64,000 bases of DNA, taken from contig NW_006917094.1 in NCBI RefSeq assembly GCF_000516985.1, positions 3,861,833 to 3,925,832 on the forward strand, in the 5' to 3' direction. A model generated the notes under the pieces. It was not told the origin of the DNA, did no database searches, and saw only the letters and a program-made list of their open reading frames with translations. Below, piece by piece: positions 44,582 through 54,399 of the stretch; positions within the stretch are counted from its first letter, which is position 1, and every line of letters starts with the position of its first letter. The DNA is from Pestalotiopsis fici W106-1. Lineage: Eukaryota > Ascomycota > Sordariomycetes > Amphisphaeriales > Sporocadaceae. The position numbers and the translations under genes were made by a program.

Positions 44582-47338
44582 ATGGACTTCCCAGCCAAAC
44601 GAGCTCGAACTGCTCGCCGTAGTCTTTGGGACGAGGATGATGATGCCGAAGCCAATGACGACGAGCTCACCCTCTCCGCCAGTCAGTTCGATGCCCGCCA
44701 ACACCCAATGTATCAGCTTGAAAAGAAGCGCGCCAAGTCTGCCTTCAAGCTAAAGTCCCGATTCGAAGATATTTTTGAAAAATATAGCAAGGATTTTGAT
44801 GGAGTTGGTGACGAGATAGATTTGCGAACTGGCGAGGTTGTCGTAAACAATGGGCATCTGCAGTCACTGGAAGATGAGGATTTGAACAAATCTGAGGACG
44901 AGGAGGAAGACGAAGAGGAGGCTCTGGGCGTTAAGAGGAAAGACAAAATCGAGCACTCCGACGAAAACCGGCCATCGCGACTTGTATCCCATTCTCGGAA
45001 CGGTTCTTTTTTACCTGGAGGAGCATGGCTACACGCAGATGCGCCGCCATCGATGTTTGATTCACACTCGCCGCTTTTTCCCGGAAACGGCGCTTCCGAT
45101 CCAGCATGGCAAATCCCCGAGTTGCAATTACCGCCGCGGCAAAATATCCATGGATCTGGGTCTCCTTTTGATCAAAGCTACCAGTCATCATTCGGGGCTG
45201 CTAGCTTTGGGATGGGCTTTGGCGCCTGGGGAACCTTAGGCCAGCCATACAGGAGATTTACGGCCGCAAAAGACATCGGACCTAGAGCCGAGGTAGATTC
45301 AGACGTTCTGGAACATATTTCAGGAGCCGTCACGGACGACTCGGGTGAAGAAGATGCTCTTTGCAGCGAAATCGCGAACCCATCCGTCTCCATCCCGCGC
45401 TCTCGTACCATGAAGCGATTCGAGGCTGTCACAGCTCCATTTGCTGGGTTAAATGAAGCTGTACAGGATCGCGAATCTGCTGAAGAGAGCCAGCCTACGC
45501 GGCGGCCAGTGGGAAGACCTAGAAAAAAGCTCGAGCAAGGTTCTCACAACACGATGCCGGCAGAGACACTATCGCCAAAGCTGCTTCCAACTTCATTGCC
45601 TTCAGACGCCGCCAACAATACGGTCCTCCCACTGAGACCAATATCCATGCCGAACACTTCTGCTATTGCGGAGGTCTGTGCTGGGGAGCAAGCATTGCTT
45701 ATCGACGATTCTTCATTGCTTATCGACGATTCTTCAGACTCGCAAGGTCGCCGGTCCGCGCGCGTGCGCAAGCCTATTGAACATTACAGTCAAATCAATT
45801 GGACGAGAACAGGCGACCAGGCGTCTCAAATTTTAACGCCACCCCCAGACGAAAACACTCGTCAGACATTACCCCAAAGTAGCCCACTGAGACCAAATGA
45901 TCAACCTACAGAAAGACTTGCGGTTGAGTTTTCGAGCTCATCTCAAAATCGCAGACCCGAAGTTATTGAGGATGATGAAGAGTATACACGAAATAGCAGC
46001 CCAGCAAATATAGGGGCGGATGATCCCAAACCCAGCAAAGCAACACAAAACTTGGAAGAGTCTGGTCTATCAATAATCGAAAATGAGACTGATGGTGCAC
46101 AGCTATCAAACTCTGTGTTTGATGTTAGCAAAGACATGCTGGAAAAGTCCGTAGAACGGTCTGGTCTGTTGCTTGATGCGGATGGACGGGGGACAAATAC
46201 AGCTGGAACTACGCTGGAAACCCTCCCATTCGTTGAAGAAGATGTCGAAGGTGATACAGAGGAAAGTGTTTCCAAAAGTGCACAACTTCCCCAACATGAT
46301 GAAGTTGTCCTCGATTCGGATAACACTCCTGACAACTTGCAACCTCATACATATTATCCTGAGCCAAATGAGGAATGTGGCGAAAGTCATCATGGCGACG
46401 AGTCGATTGAACTAGGCGAGCCGATAGTCTGTGATTCTGATCCCTTGAGGAACATCAATGGCGACACAGAAGACATAGACGCAGCCCGACAGCTCCATAC
46501 TGAGGCACTTGAGGCGACGGCTACTTATTCAGATTTGGGCGGAGAAGATATGTCTTCTCCGTCACGATCGCTAGCTACAGAACCAGTGAGTCCACCATTT
46601 AAATTTGTCGACGATCCTGGGACAAATCCATCCCCCGAACTGCTTCAGCAGAGCCTCGGCCACAGCCCTCATCATGATAGTCCTGCAAAACGCAACCGGA
46701 AGCCAGACTCAGAAGCACCTTTCACGCAATCACCTACGCGGCCTGGCAGAAGACCTGCAAAAAGAACCTCGCCATCCAAACTACAACCATCAACACCCAA
46801 AAAGACTCGCACACTCGCTTCTTTGATTCCCAATAGCTCTGATGATGACGATGAAGACGAACTGAGCATACTCTCCTCCTCGGTTCCAACAACTCCAACA
46901 TCCAACTCACTGCTACGCGTCAGTTTTGTCCGCGGTGCATCTCAAATATCCTCAGACACACCCGCAGCGCTCCAGAGTCGTCAAAACAGCGCACTCTTCT
47001 CAACGCCTCGTCATTCTACACATGGATCAACCCGTATAGAGAGCCGCCAAGGCTCTCCAGTTTTACCTAGGATGCCGGCAACAGACACCACCGCGGTCAG
47101 ATTTGGTCTGAAGAGGAAACGGCCTGCCACCACCACCAGCTTGGCTCAAAGTTCTCCCCTAGCGCGAACAGTGCTACTCAGAACACCGCAAAAGGACACG
47201 GCTAGGAAAAGCTCTCGATCAATACAAACTAGTAGCCCTATGGATGATAGAGACCGCACAACAGGGGGCACGGCAAGACGATGTGGCGAAGACGGGTTCG
47301 CGTGCCATCGGGATTTTTGCTTCACATGCTGCCAGTAA
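44582..47338 (+). CDS. scm3: Centromere CENP-A chaperone Scm3 (HJURP family)
   Basis: A single exon encodes 918 residues. The conserved Scm3 core lies at about 43-100: YQLEKKRAKSAFKLKSRFED, IFEKYSKDFDGVGDEIDL and GEVVVNNGHLQSLEDE. Scm3 binds CENP-A/H4 and loads it at centromeres. The rest is long and disordered, as in other filamentous fungi. An AT-hook (PVGRPRKK) lies near 305-315 and a second basic patch (RPGRRPAKR) near 720-730. A perfect 21-bp tandem repeat (45693-45734) encodes LLIDDSSLLIDDSS at 372-385, resembling two SUMO-interacting motifs. The last 22 residues form a Cys/His cluster (RCGEDGFACHRDFCFTCC) that could bind zinc. A short convergent ORF overlaps its end on the other strand. 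Confidence 0.9.
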   Translation: MDFPAKRARTARRSLWDEDDDAEANDDELTLSASQFDARQHPMYQLEKKRAKSAFKLKSRFEDIFEKYSKDFDGVGDEIDLRTGEVVVNNGHLQSLEDEDLNKSEDEEEDEEEALGVKRKDKIEHSDENRPSRLVSHSRNGSFLPGGAWLHADAPPSMFDSHSPLFPGNGASDPAWQIPELQLPPRQNIHGSGSPFDQSYQSSFGAASFGMGFGAWGTLGQPYRRFTAAKDIGPRAEVDSDVLEHISGAVTDDSGEEDALCSEIANPSVSIPRSRTMKRFEAVTAPFAGLNEAVQDRESAEESQPTRRPVGRPRKKLEQGSHNTMPAETLSPKLLPTSLPSDAANNTVLPLRPISMPNTSAIAEVCAGEQALLIDDSSLLIDDSSDSQGRRSARVRKPIEHYSQINWTRTGDQASQILTPPPDENTRQTLPQSSPLRPNDQPTERLAVEFSSSSQNRRPEVIEDDEEYTRNSSPANIGADDPKPSKATQNLEESGLSIIENETDGAQLSNSVFDVSKDMLEKSVERSGLLLDADGRGTNTAGTTLETLPFVEEDVEGDTEESVSKSAQLPQHDEVVLDSDNTPDNLQPHTYYPEPNEECGESHHGDESIELGEPIVCDSDPLRNINGDTEDIDAARQLHTEALEATATYSDLGGEDMSSPSRSLATEPVSPPFKFVDDPGTNPSPELLQQSLGHSPHHDSPAKRNRKPDSEAPFTQSPTRPGRRPAKRTSPSKLQPSTPKKTRTLASLIPNSSDDDDEDELSILSSSVPTTPTSNSLLRVSFVRGASQISSDTPAALQSRQNSALFSTPRHSTHGSTRIESRQGSPVLPRMPATDTTAVRFGLKRKRPATTTSLAQSSPLARTVLLRTPQKDTARKSSRSIQTSSPMDDRDRTTGGTARRCGEDGFACHRDFCFTCCQ

Positions 47339-47559
47339 ATGTCACGAATGGTTGCTGATGTCAGCGTTTCAAAGCACTCCCCATTCGCTCGGGCAAATAG
47401 ATAAAAGACTCCTGGGGAGAATAAAAAGAAAAAAGAAAACAGGAACAACCATGGGAGTACAGCCGTGGGACTGAGAACATATGGCTGCATCATTAAGTTC
47501 TGTTGTGCAAAGAGGCCGAGAGCCTGCCCGTACCACGGCGGCATACTCAACATGGCCAT
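47146..47559 (-). CDS. Candidate small membrane protein, convergent with scm3
   Basis: A minus-strand ORF of 137 codons starts at an ATG at 47559. Residues 1-60 look real: an amphipathic lead (PPWYGQALGLFAQQN) and one strong membrane helix at about 33-56 (LPWLFLFSFFFLFSPGVFYL). From about residue 60 the frame overlaps the scm3 3' end in antisense, where quality falls. The true gene may end or splice earlier. I do not recognise the family and it could be chance. Confidence 0.3.
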   Translation of the reverse strand: MAMLSMPPWYGQALGLFAQQNLMMQPYVLSPTAVLPWLFLFSFFFLFSPGVFYLFARANGECFETLTSATIRDIYWQHVKQKSRWHANPSSPHRLAVPPVVRSLSSIGLLVCIDRELFLAVSFCGVLSSTVRARGEL

Positions 47560-48222
47560 GATGTGATCATGCGCCAGGAATGACCACAGGAGTTATCACT
47601 TATAGATAGATACCCAAATAAACCTGGACTAGCTTTCAAATAATACACACGCCGAGAGGGAGTCCGGACGCAGACTATCAACCCGTGAAGAAGAAGTCAC
47701 TTGGATGGGAAAAAGCAATCATGGGGACCAGATGATGGAAAAATGAATTCCTATTAACAAGCTGCCTCAACTACGACATATTTACCCTCAACCTGAAACG
47801 CCAAACGTGCGTATAGCCCTCCATCATGTCTGAAGTGATCAGACCTTTTCTCTGGGAACTTCACACTTCCATCAGAAATGCAGATGTATCGTTGTGTAAA
47901 CCCACGGTTGTAGGCTGCTCTGACTGAACCAATTCGTGCACACACATCAAGATCCGAACTCGTCCTGCTTGATCTGGACCAGTGTCACCTCTCTCTCCAT
48001 TCGAAACCAATCACACTCAACGGGGTATCCAGGCTCGAAAGACATCCCCATACTCGCATGTCGGCATCAGGATTCTTGTTCAACCTCTTTGTTGTTCCCT
48101 TTCTGCCGCATGATGGGCATCTCAGACCGTTCTGCTAGATGCATGTCGCGAATGTGTGCCAGAATATCTTGAATAGCGAAGTTCCAAAATTGCGATGGCG
48201 GAGGATCGACTAGATCAATTTA
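47560..48222. other. Intergenic, about 0.66 kb downstream of CK2
   Basis: A minus-strand ORF of 63 codons (47945-47754) and an in-frame stretch after the CK2 stop (48216-48070) are the only coding-like signals; neither is convincing alone. Confidence 0.35.
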
Positions 48223-49756
48223 TCAAGATTCTGAGCTGACAACGGCTCCTCCTAAATAATTCTTGAGAGTTGTTTCGTCCCTGATGGGAGCGAAGTAGGC
48301 ATGCGCCATGGCCTCTTTGGCGGTCAGACGTTCCTGCAAATTTGTGAGCGACACATCCAGAAGCCCCTATTCTATTAAATATACATACCTGGTGATCGTA
48401 TCGGAGAAGCTTGTCCAGGAAGTCGATAGCCTCGTTGCTGACGAACCTTTGGTTCTCTGCGCTGACGAAGCTATGCCATGGCTTCTTTTGGAAACGACCG
48501 AGAATGTCATCATACTGAGGGTCGAGCTCGATCTCGTACTTGTCAAGGTAGTCAAACAGATCGTCTGTACCGAGCACCTTGGCGATCTTAACGAGCTGGT
48601 CGGAGTTGCTCTGGCCGTGGAAGAATGGTTCTTTGCGGAAGATCATGGACGCGAACATGGCGCCCAAGCTCCACATATCCAAGCTGTAGTCATACTCTTG
48701 GAAGTCTACTAACAGCTCCGGACCCTTGAAGTACCGAGAAGCGACGCGAACGTTGTACTCAGTTCCCGGGTGATAGAACTCAGCCAGACCCCAGTCAATG
48801 AGACGCAACTACGACATACGTGAGTGACACAGAAGGCTAGACTAGGGGGAGAATTTCGACATACCTTTCGGTTCTCATGATCGATCATAACGTTATGAGG
48901 CTTGACGTCTCTGTGCATGATGCCCTTGCTGTGGCAGTAATCAAGAGCCTTGAGCAGCTCAAAGATGTAGTAGCGAACATCAATGTCATTGAACTTGGGG
49001 TACAGGCTGCGGAAGTCGGTGTTGTTGACGTGCTCGAAGATCAACGAAGGAGTTTTACTCTGGTGCAGGTCAGCATGCAAAGAAAGACAAAAGCGGATGG
49101 TCATGATGCGTTTCTGGGGTCATATTTCAAGCTCATGTCAAGCGCCACCAACTTGCGCAAAGCAGGTATGATAGAAGTGTAAGGGTGGAGAGTCTTGATG
49201 CGTACCTGACTATCGCGAACGACATCTAGCAGAGCCACAATGTTGGGGCCACCAGACAGGTTCTGCAGAATCTTGATCTCTCTCTTGATCTTCTTCTTCT
49301 TAACAGGCTTGAGGACCTTGATAACGCATTTCTGGTAATTGACAATGTTGATACCTTCGAATACCTCAGAGTACTTGCCGCGGCCTATATATGAGCAAGC
49401 AGGGCGTCAGTCATGTGGGCACGTCTCTGCCTTTGTAGGCCACTTCGAGTTTGATGATATGCCTGCATGCTTGGTCATGCACATGCAGAATATGGGGCAA
49501 ACATACCGATCTTGCGAACGACCTCGTAGTTCTCCAGAACACCCCAGCCTGTATACGTGAAAACAGTTAGCCAGGGTTCGAAATCGAATGCTTCGTAGGT
49601 ATGGCGACAGTGGCGGCAACATGTAGGCCGGCAGGCAGGCAACGGGATGAAAGATTCCGCGGGCACCAAGACGGATTACTGACTGATGTTGACGCTATCG
49701 TAATCCCAATAGCTTCTGGGCATGTTCTGGTTGACTTCGGCGTAGACGCGCGACAT
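48223..49756 (-). CDS. cka1: Casein kinase II catalytic subunit alpha
   Basis: Six exons (49756-49684, 49548-49507, 49384-49206, 49059-48865, 48808-48389, 48333-48223) give 339 residues; all phases fit. The N terminus [20 protein letters not shown] is typical. The Gly-rich loop reads [12 protein letters not shown], the basic substrate-binding stretch is [14 protein letters not shown], the catalytic loop is [12 protein letters not shown], and the activation segment starts with DWG (CK2 uses DWG instead of DFG). The [14 protein letters not shown] and [15 protein letters not shown] blocks are CK2 hallmarks. CK2 is an acidophilic Ser/Thr kinase acting in nucleus and cytoplasm. Two adjacent stop codons (TGA TAA) end the frame, after which the same frame stays open for about 48 codons. 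Confidence 0.96.
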
Positions 49757-51489
49757 GGTGGGCAGCGGTCCGGACCGGCGGTCAGACCCCGTCAGATGTT
49801 TTCTGGGCGAAAATTCGATTCGATGTCTAAGTATATGATAATGAACGACGGCTGTTGAAAGAGTCGTTGGGAAGGGATCTCGTCGACTCCAAGAGGCGCC
49901 CTTGCAGATGTCGGCCAGGCAAGCAGCAGCAGCAGCAAAGAGATGAACGGACGGACGGGGTGGTCGACCGTTAGGGCGGGATGTCGAATATGGAAGTGGG
50001 ATGTTTGGAGAAGCCAAAGCCTTGACTGGGTAGGAGCGGGCCCCAGGGTCGATTGATTGATAGCAGGAATGGAATCGGCTGGCTGGCTGGGTGCTGGCTG
50101 GGCGCTGGGCTTTGGGCTTTGGGCTTTTTTGGCTTTGCGCCTGCGCCTATCAGTTCGGTTCGTCCGCCCTACTGCAACTTCTGCGCCCCAGTATGTGTTC
50201 GTGTGCGTGTGTGTGTGCCCCTCCCTCAAGTCCCTTCTTCTTCCCTCATGTCTAGGCCAATGTCGTTGCAAAAATGGCCCGTGCCCTCAAGGCCCCTCCC
50301 CGCATTTCTGACCGTCGCGTGGCCGCCTACCTACGTACTGTGACATTTTACTGTATTGATTCGGCCTTATCGATTGTCGATCGCCGCTTATCGCCGCCCA
50401 CCTCAAGCGACTCAGCGCATCAGGGCTTCGGGTTGAAACATTGATCAGAGACGGGTATGCAAGGTACGGGTAACTCTCGATGGTCTGTGTTCTTCTTCTT
50501 CTTCTTCTTCTTCTTCTTCATGGTTGTCTCATACAAATGTGTTGTTGTTGACTTGTCATTTTGTGCGTCTTCCTCATTATCTCCGTTTCGAGAAACGACT
50601 TCTCGTCTACCTACATAGAACAAGCTATCCCTACTGTATACATCGGCTGCATTCTCGCTATATTACGTCTAAGCGAACTCCGAATTCCGTATGATTCTGC
50701 AGCAGGTAGTGCTCAGTCATACTCTCACCTACCTTACAACGCATTTAGTAAATCTAACTTATGCTGTGCGACATGTGTGTCCCGAGTCAATGCGTGCGTA
50801 TTCCAGCAGGACGTCAAGACCGGCCACTAGTATGTTCAGCTTCGCGTAGCCAGCCAGCTTGAGAGGCCTGATTTCGCCTTACGAGCTTCAGTCTTGGCTG
50901 CAGCCACTATACAACCCATGCGAGCTACACCCGTTACAACAGAATAGGTGGTGACCGGGCTTGCACTCTAGCATTGAACACCCCGCTGTGCCAGCTCAGA
51001 GCTGTTTTCCTATCCTGGAAACGCCACTGCGCGCGGTCGGGCATGTAGCGGGATGTCACTTTACCAATATACTCGTTTCATCGAGTTCCGCGTATCCGAC
51101 GAGCTTGGGATTTTTCAATATTCTACAGACTAACCATACGTTAGCAATCTCTGTCAAACTTGAGATGACAGGAACGGTTGGGTTCAGGTGATACACAAAA
51201 AAGTTGTGGTTTCAGAGAGAAGATTAATTGACTCGACATACGCCTGGCGAGGGGCAAGCGTTCACCAGCAAGCTAGCTTCGACTTGCCCTGCTGAGCTTC
51301 CGGCTAAGGATGACGATACAAAGTTCTCATCATGTGAGAGGGGTGTCTTGGATGGTGTATGTGGGAGAGGGGACGATTACTGACCTTACTTCGTGGTATC
51401 CATATCTCCGAGCCGTTGTGTTTGAACTTTCCCTTTTGAGCCTACCCCTCAAGACTTGCCTGGTTCTGCGGGAGTATATTGTTCAAGTT
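49757..51489. other. Intergenic, about 1.7 kb, with CK2 leader and TTC microsatellite
   Basis: Promoter and probable 5' UTR of the CK2 gene. A perfect (TTC)10 repeat lies at 50490-50519, and a GT-rich stretch near 50200-50217. No gene is supported. Confidence 0.5.
50490..50519 (+). repeat. (TTC)10 microsatellite
   Basis: Ten perfect TTC units about 730 bp upstream of the CK2 start. Polypyrimidine/polypurine runs of this kind vary in length between strains and could mark the locus. Confidence 0.95.
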
Positions 51490-52254
51490 TCAGTCATCGT
51501 ACGAGATCCTGCGTCGCTGGGCCGTTTGTCCTGCGTTCGTCCCAGCATTGCCTTCGAGTTCATCATAGTCGAGACTGTCCATACCAGTCTCAACCACGTC
51601 CCATGTCCTCTTCCTAAGATCTGGCTTGACCGTTCTTTTGAACCATCCAGGATCGCCCCTTTGGGGATCAGCCGAATTCGAAGCCGTAGACTGTCTGTTC
51701 TTCTTGGACTTGTTCTTTTTCTTCTTCTTCTTTGACGTAGTGGTTGTACTAGGCTTGGGAGTATCTGATTCGATCTCACCCTCCTCGCCATCTTCGAGAG
51801 TGTCTGCCTCTGGCAAGCTGGTTCCTCTCACAACCTCTGATTCTCCATGTCCATCACCACCCACCTCGATAGGTTTCCGGGTACCATGAGCGGATTTCTT
51901 CTCTTCGGCACGCCGCAGCGCTTCAACTTCAGAGTGTCGAAAGATGGCAATCTGTTCATCGGTCAAGGTGCGCTTGACCCCATCTGGGTAGTAGCCAAGC
52001 CCGTCATCTTCCTCATCATAATAGTCCTCGTAGTACTCTTCGTAGTATTGATCGTCCTGGCTTGGCTGGGGCTGAAGAAAGTCGCTTGCAAAGAGCTCGA
52101 CTGCTGCATTTGAGAAGTGTTGGGAATGGAAAGCTTCGATCTCTGACTGCACTGGATTAGCTAAATCACGAGTATACCACGAGCAGACGGCAAGACTGAC
52201 TTGCGACACGACCGGCTCTTGGAAGACTGCCTGCGAGTTGATTGTACTCGCCAT
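51490..52254 (-). CDS. Conserved-looking small protein with acidic and Lys-rich tracts (possibly DUF3807 type)
   Basis: The frame is open from an ATG at 52254 (254 residues unspliced). A 54-nt in-frame segment (52200-52147) starts GTCAGT, contains GCTAAT and ends TGCAG, so it is probably an intron; splicing gives 236 residues and joins PVVSQ to SEIEAFHSQHF. The middle is acidic and Tyr-rich (DQYYEEYYEDYYDEEDD), followed by GYYPDGVKRTLTDEQIAIFR. A Lys-rich tract (SKKKKKKNKSKKNRQ) near the C terminus suggests a nuclear or nucleolar protein. The family resemblance is from memory and weak. No catalytic motif is seen. Confidence 0.65.
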   Translation of the reverse strand: MASTINSQAVFQEPVVSQVSLAVCSWYTRDLANPVQSEIEAFHSQHFSNAAVELFASDFLQPQPSQDDQYYEEYYEDYYDEEDDGLGYYPDGVKRTLTDEQIAIFRHSEVEALRRAEEKKSAHGTRKPIEVGGDGHGESEVVRGTSLPEADTLEDGEEGEIESDTPKPSTTTTSKKKKKKNKSKKNRQSTASNSADPQRGDPGWFKRTVKPDLRKRTWDVVETGMDSLDYDELEGNAGTNAGQTAQRRRISYDD

Positions 52255-52804
52255 GCCGGTGATTTATGGTCTCCGTAGCTTGCGACGGCCGTGATCAAAG
52301 AAAGACGCGTTTTAGTAAATCACAATGTTTAGCGACAAACATGGAGAGCATGCTACCGTTTGGCTAGGCAGGTACCGAGTGCCTAATGCAGACTTGAGGT
52401 TCCAATATGTGGGGCAGCAGGTTCAAGCCTTTTTTGACACACGGTGCAGAACCGGCCAAAACACAGTCTTGTGCACAGTATTAACAAGACTTGTAATATG
52501 TGCCTACATTAGAAGCCTTTTTTTTTTCCCCGGGGCTCCCAAGTTGGTGTCCCAATTTTCTGCAATCTCGTGTTTGTTTCGAATTCTTGTATAGAAATAG
52601 GAGCAGTCATTGCTACATCCATCGTCGTTCATCACTCATAACTTCGTAACCTAGAACCATCAGGTGCGCCGTCTAGACGACCACCATGCGAACAAATGAG
52701 AATACATCAAGTTTCAAGAGAATGAAAGAAAATATCAAGCCTCTGCATAGTATATATTACGGTCCTTTGTCGAAATACCGTGCGCCGTATTGACTCATTG
52801 TGCA
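52255..52804. other. Intergenic, about 0.55 kb
   Basis: Tandem minus-strand genes on both sides. No ORF or repeat seen. Confidence 0.45.
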
Positions 52805-53611
52805 TCATGATCTCTCCGTGCTCAAAAGGTGGAGGGCGCCTTTAAAGGCCTTGACAACTTCGGCCACTATTCATCAATAGTTAGCAGATACCAGCAACAA
52901 GGACAGCCGTTACAACTCACGATGTTCCTTCTTTTGCTTCAATCTGTTCTCTGACAAGTGTACATATCTAGTGCGGGTTTGAAGCCTACTAAAGTGTCAG
53001 TTTATTCTTTGGGCGAAGACAATTATTGCGTACCTCTTGACTGCTCTCTCGCTGTCGTGACTTGATGATGCCGATGCCCAGACATTGAAATACTTTTGAT
53101 AATTAGTCACTACTCAAACAATAGCATGGTATCTGTCTTTGTTTTTATTTACCTGGACAAGGTGCTCAAATTCTGCCACCAGTTCGGCCTCTTTCTGATC
53201 CGCCTCAGTCAGAGCTTTCTCATAACGGCTCTCAAAATCTTCCCAGTCAAAGGGCGCAAGGGCACCAGGGCTGCCCGGCCACAGTTGACCCGAGGCTTTC
53301 TGACTACGGCGCTGACTGGGCTCTGGAGTTCGCGCCTGCTGACGGCGCGAGTCGGCAAGAGGTGCTGGAGTCGGCGATGGTATGTCCTCTTCGACCTCCA
53401 TGTCCTGATCATCTTCGGCTGATGTCTGTGGCCGGGGCTGCTTGATCTGAGACTGTGGGGATGATTTCTCTACACTCATACTGTCTTCGTCATCTTGATC
53501 GTCCTCATCGAGCTGCAGGTTGTCGACAAGCTCATAACTCTTGATGTCCTCTTGGCTCTGACTGTTCGACACCTTGAAAGGCGAACGTTGAGGCGTATGT
53601 GTGGGTGACAT
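52805..53611 (-). CDS. Hypothetical protein, 215 aa, four exons
   Basis: Exons 53611-53153, 53092-53034, 52988-52921 and 52866-52805 splice to a clean 215-residue frame. The N-terminal two thirds are disordered, acidic and Ser/Pro-rich (MSPTHTPQRSPFKVSNSQSQ at the start, with several SP/TP sites). The C-terminal third is helical and conserved-looking: PFDWEDFESRYEKALTEADQ, YFNVWASASSSHDSERAVKR, RLQTRTRYVHLSENRLKQKK and LAEVVKAFKGALHLLSTERS. I do not recognise the family. The clustered SP/TP sites could be kinase targets. The start at 53611 is preferred over an in-frame upstream extension. The exon 2 acceptor (AAAAG) is weak, so that junction is the least certain. Confidence 0.65.
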
Positions 53612-54399
53612 TTTTGGAAAAGTTCCGCAGCAAGAAGCACGTGAATATTCCTCTTTGAGCGATATTGTCTTTCTGGTCTCCTTGGATTGAGGAAATGGCG
53701 GCTTCAAGCGAGCGCCTTTCGATTGGCCGCTTCACGGAGTACGGGTGGCTCAATACTACTGAGAAGGCGTGACGCGATGTCAGTCACGGGGGAGTCAGCA
53801 GGCTTGATATGGATCAAGTGGGATTTTGGGCATATATTCAGCAGGTAGAAAAATAATTGTACAAGAAACCAGAACAAATGTTCGTCAAGAGATGCTGTGA
53901 TCAGTCGGTCAGGCAACGCTGCGCAACACTTGTTCCTGCCCTCTTCTTCATCTGCCATTCAGAGTTGTAGACGCGTCGCTGCCCAAGGAAAGATTGAATT
54001 GGATGGATTTACAATACATGACCACTCGCACGGTACACTAAAAGATCGCCTGCACACATCTGCGAGTACGTACCCCAGGTAGCAGGGGAGATGTCAGCGG
54101 GTTCCAGTGACTAGCGGCGCCGATAAGGCCGATAAGGCGACAAGCTCATTATCCATAGGTTGTACCCACATACCCACTCGACGTCACTTGAGCATCTGAC
54201 AAGACATTCAATCTTCGAATCACTGGCATTTATCAGCTCACATCGGCCATAAAATTTGCAGATGACCGTTGTATTCCGGTGAAGATGAGATCGCCTGCTT
54301 TGAACGGTCCAGACAATAACTATAGGGGCCCTGCTTTTCGCCGGTAAAGCGCTCTTCAAATCGCTGAAAGTGTAGGATACACCCCGCCACTCATTCACG
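53612..54399. promoter_or_regulatory. Divergent intergenic region upstream of atg14
   Basis: About 0.79 kb. A minus-strand ORF (53958-53704, 84 codons) overlaps the promoter side and was not accepted. No clear element was assigned. Confidence 0.4.

Noticed and set aside
53704..53958. 84-codon minus-strand ORF MADEEEGRNKCC...
   Set aside because: It covers the promoter side of the 215-aa gene, lacks recognisable features and is within chance length.
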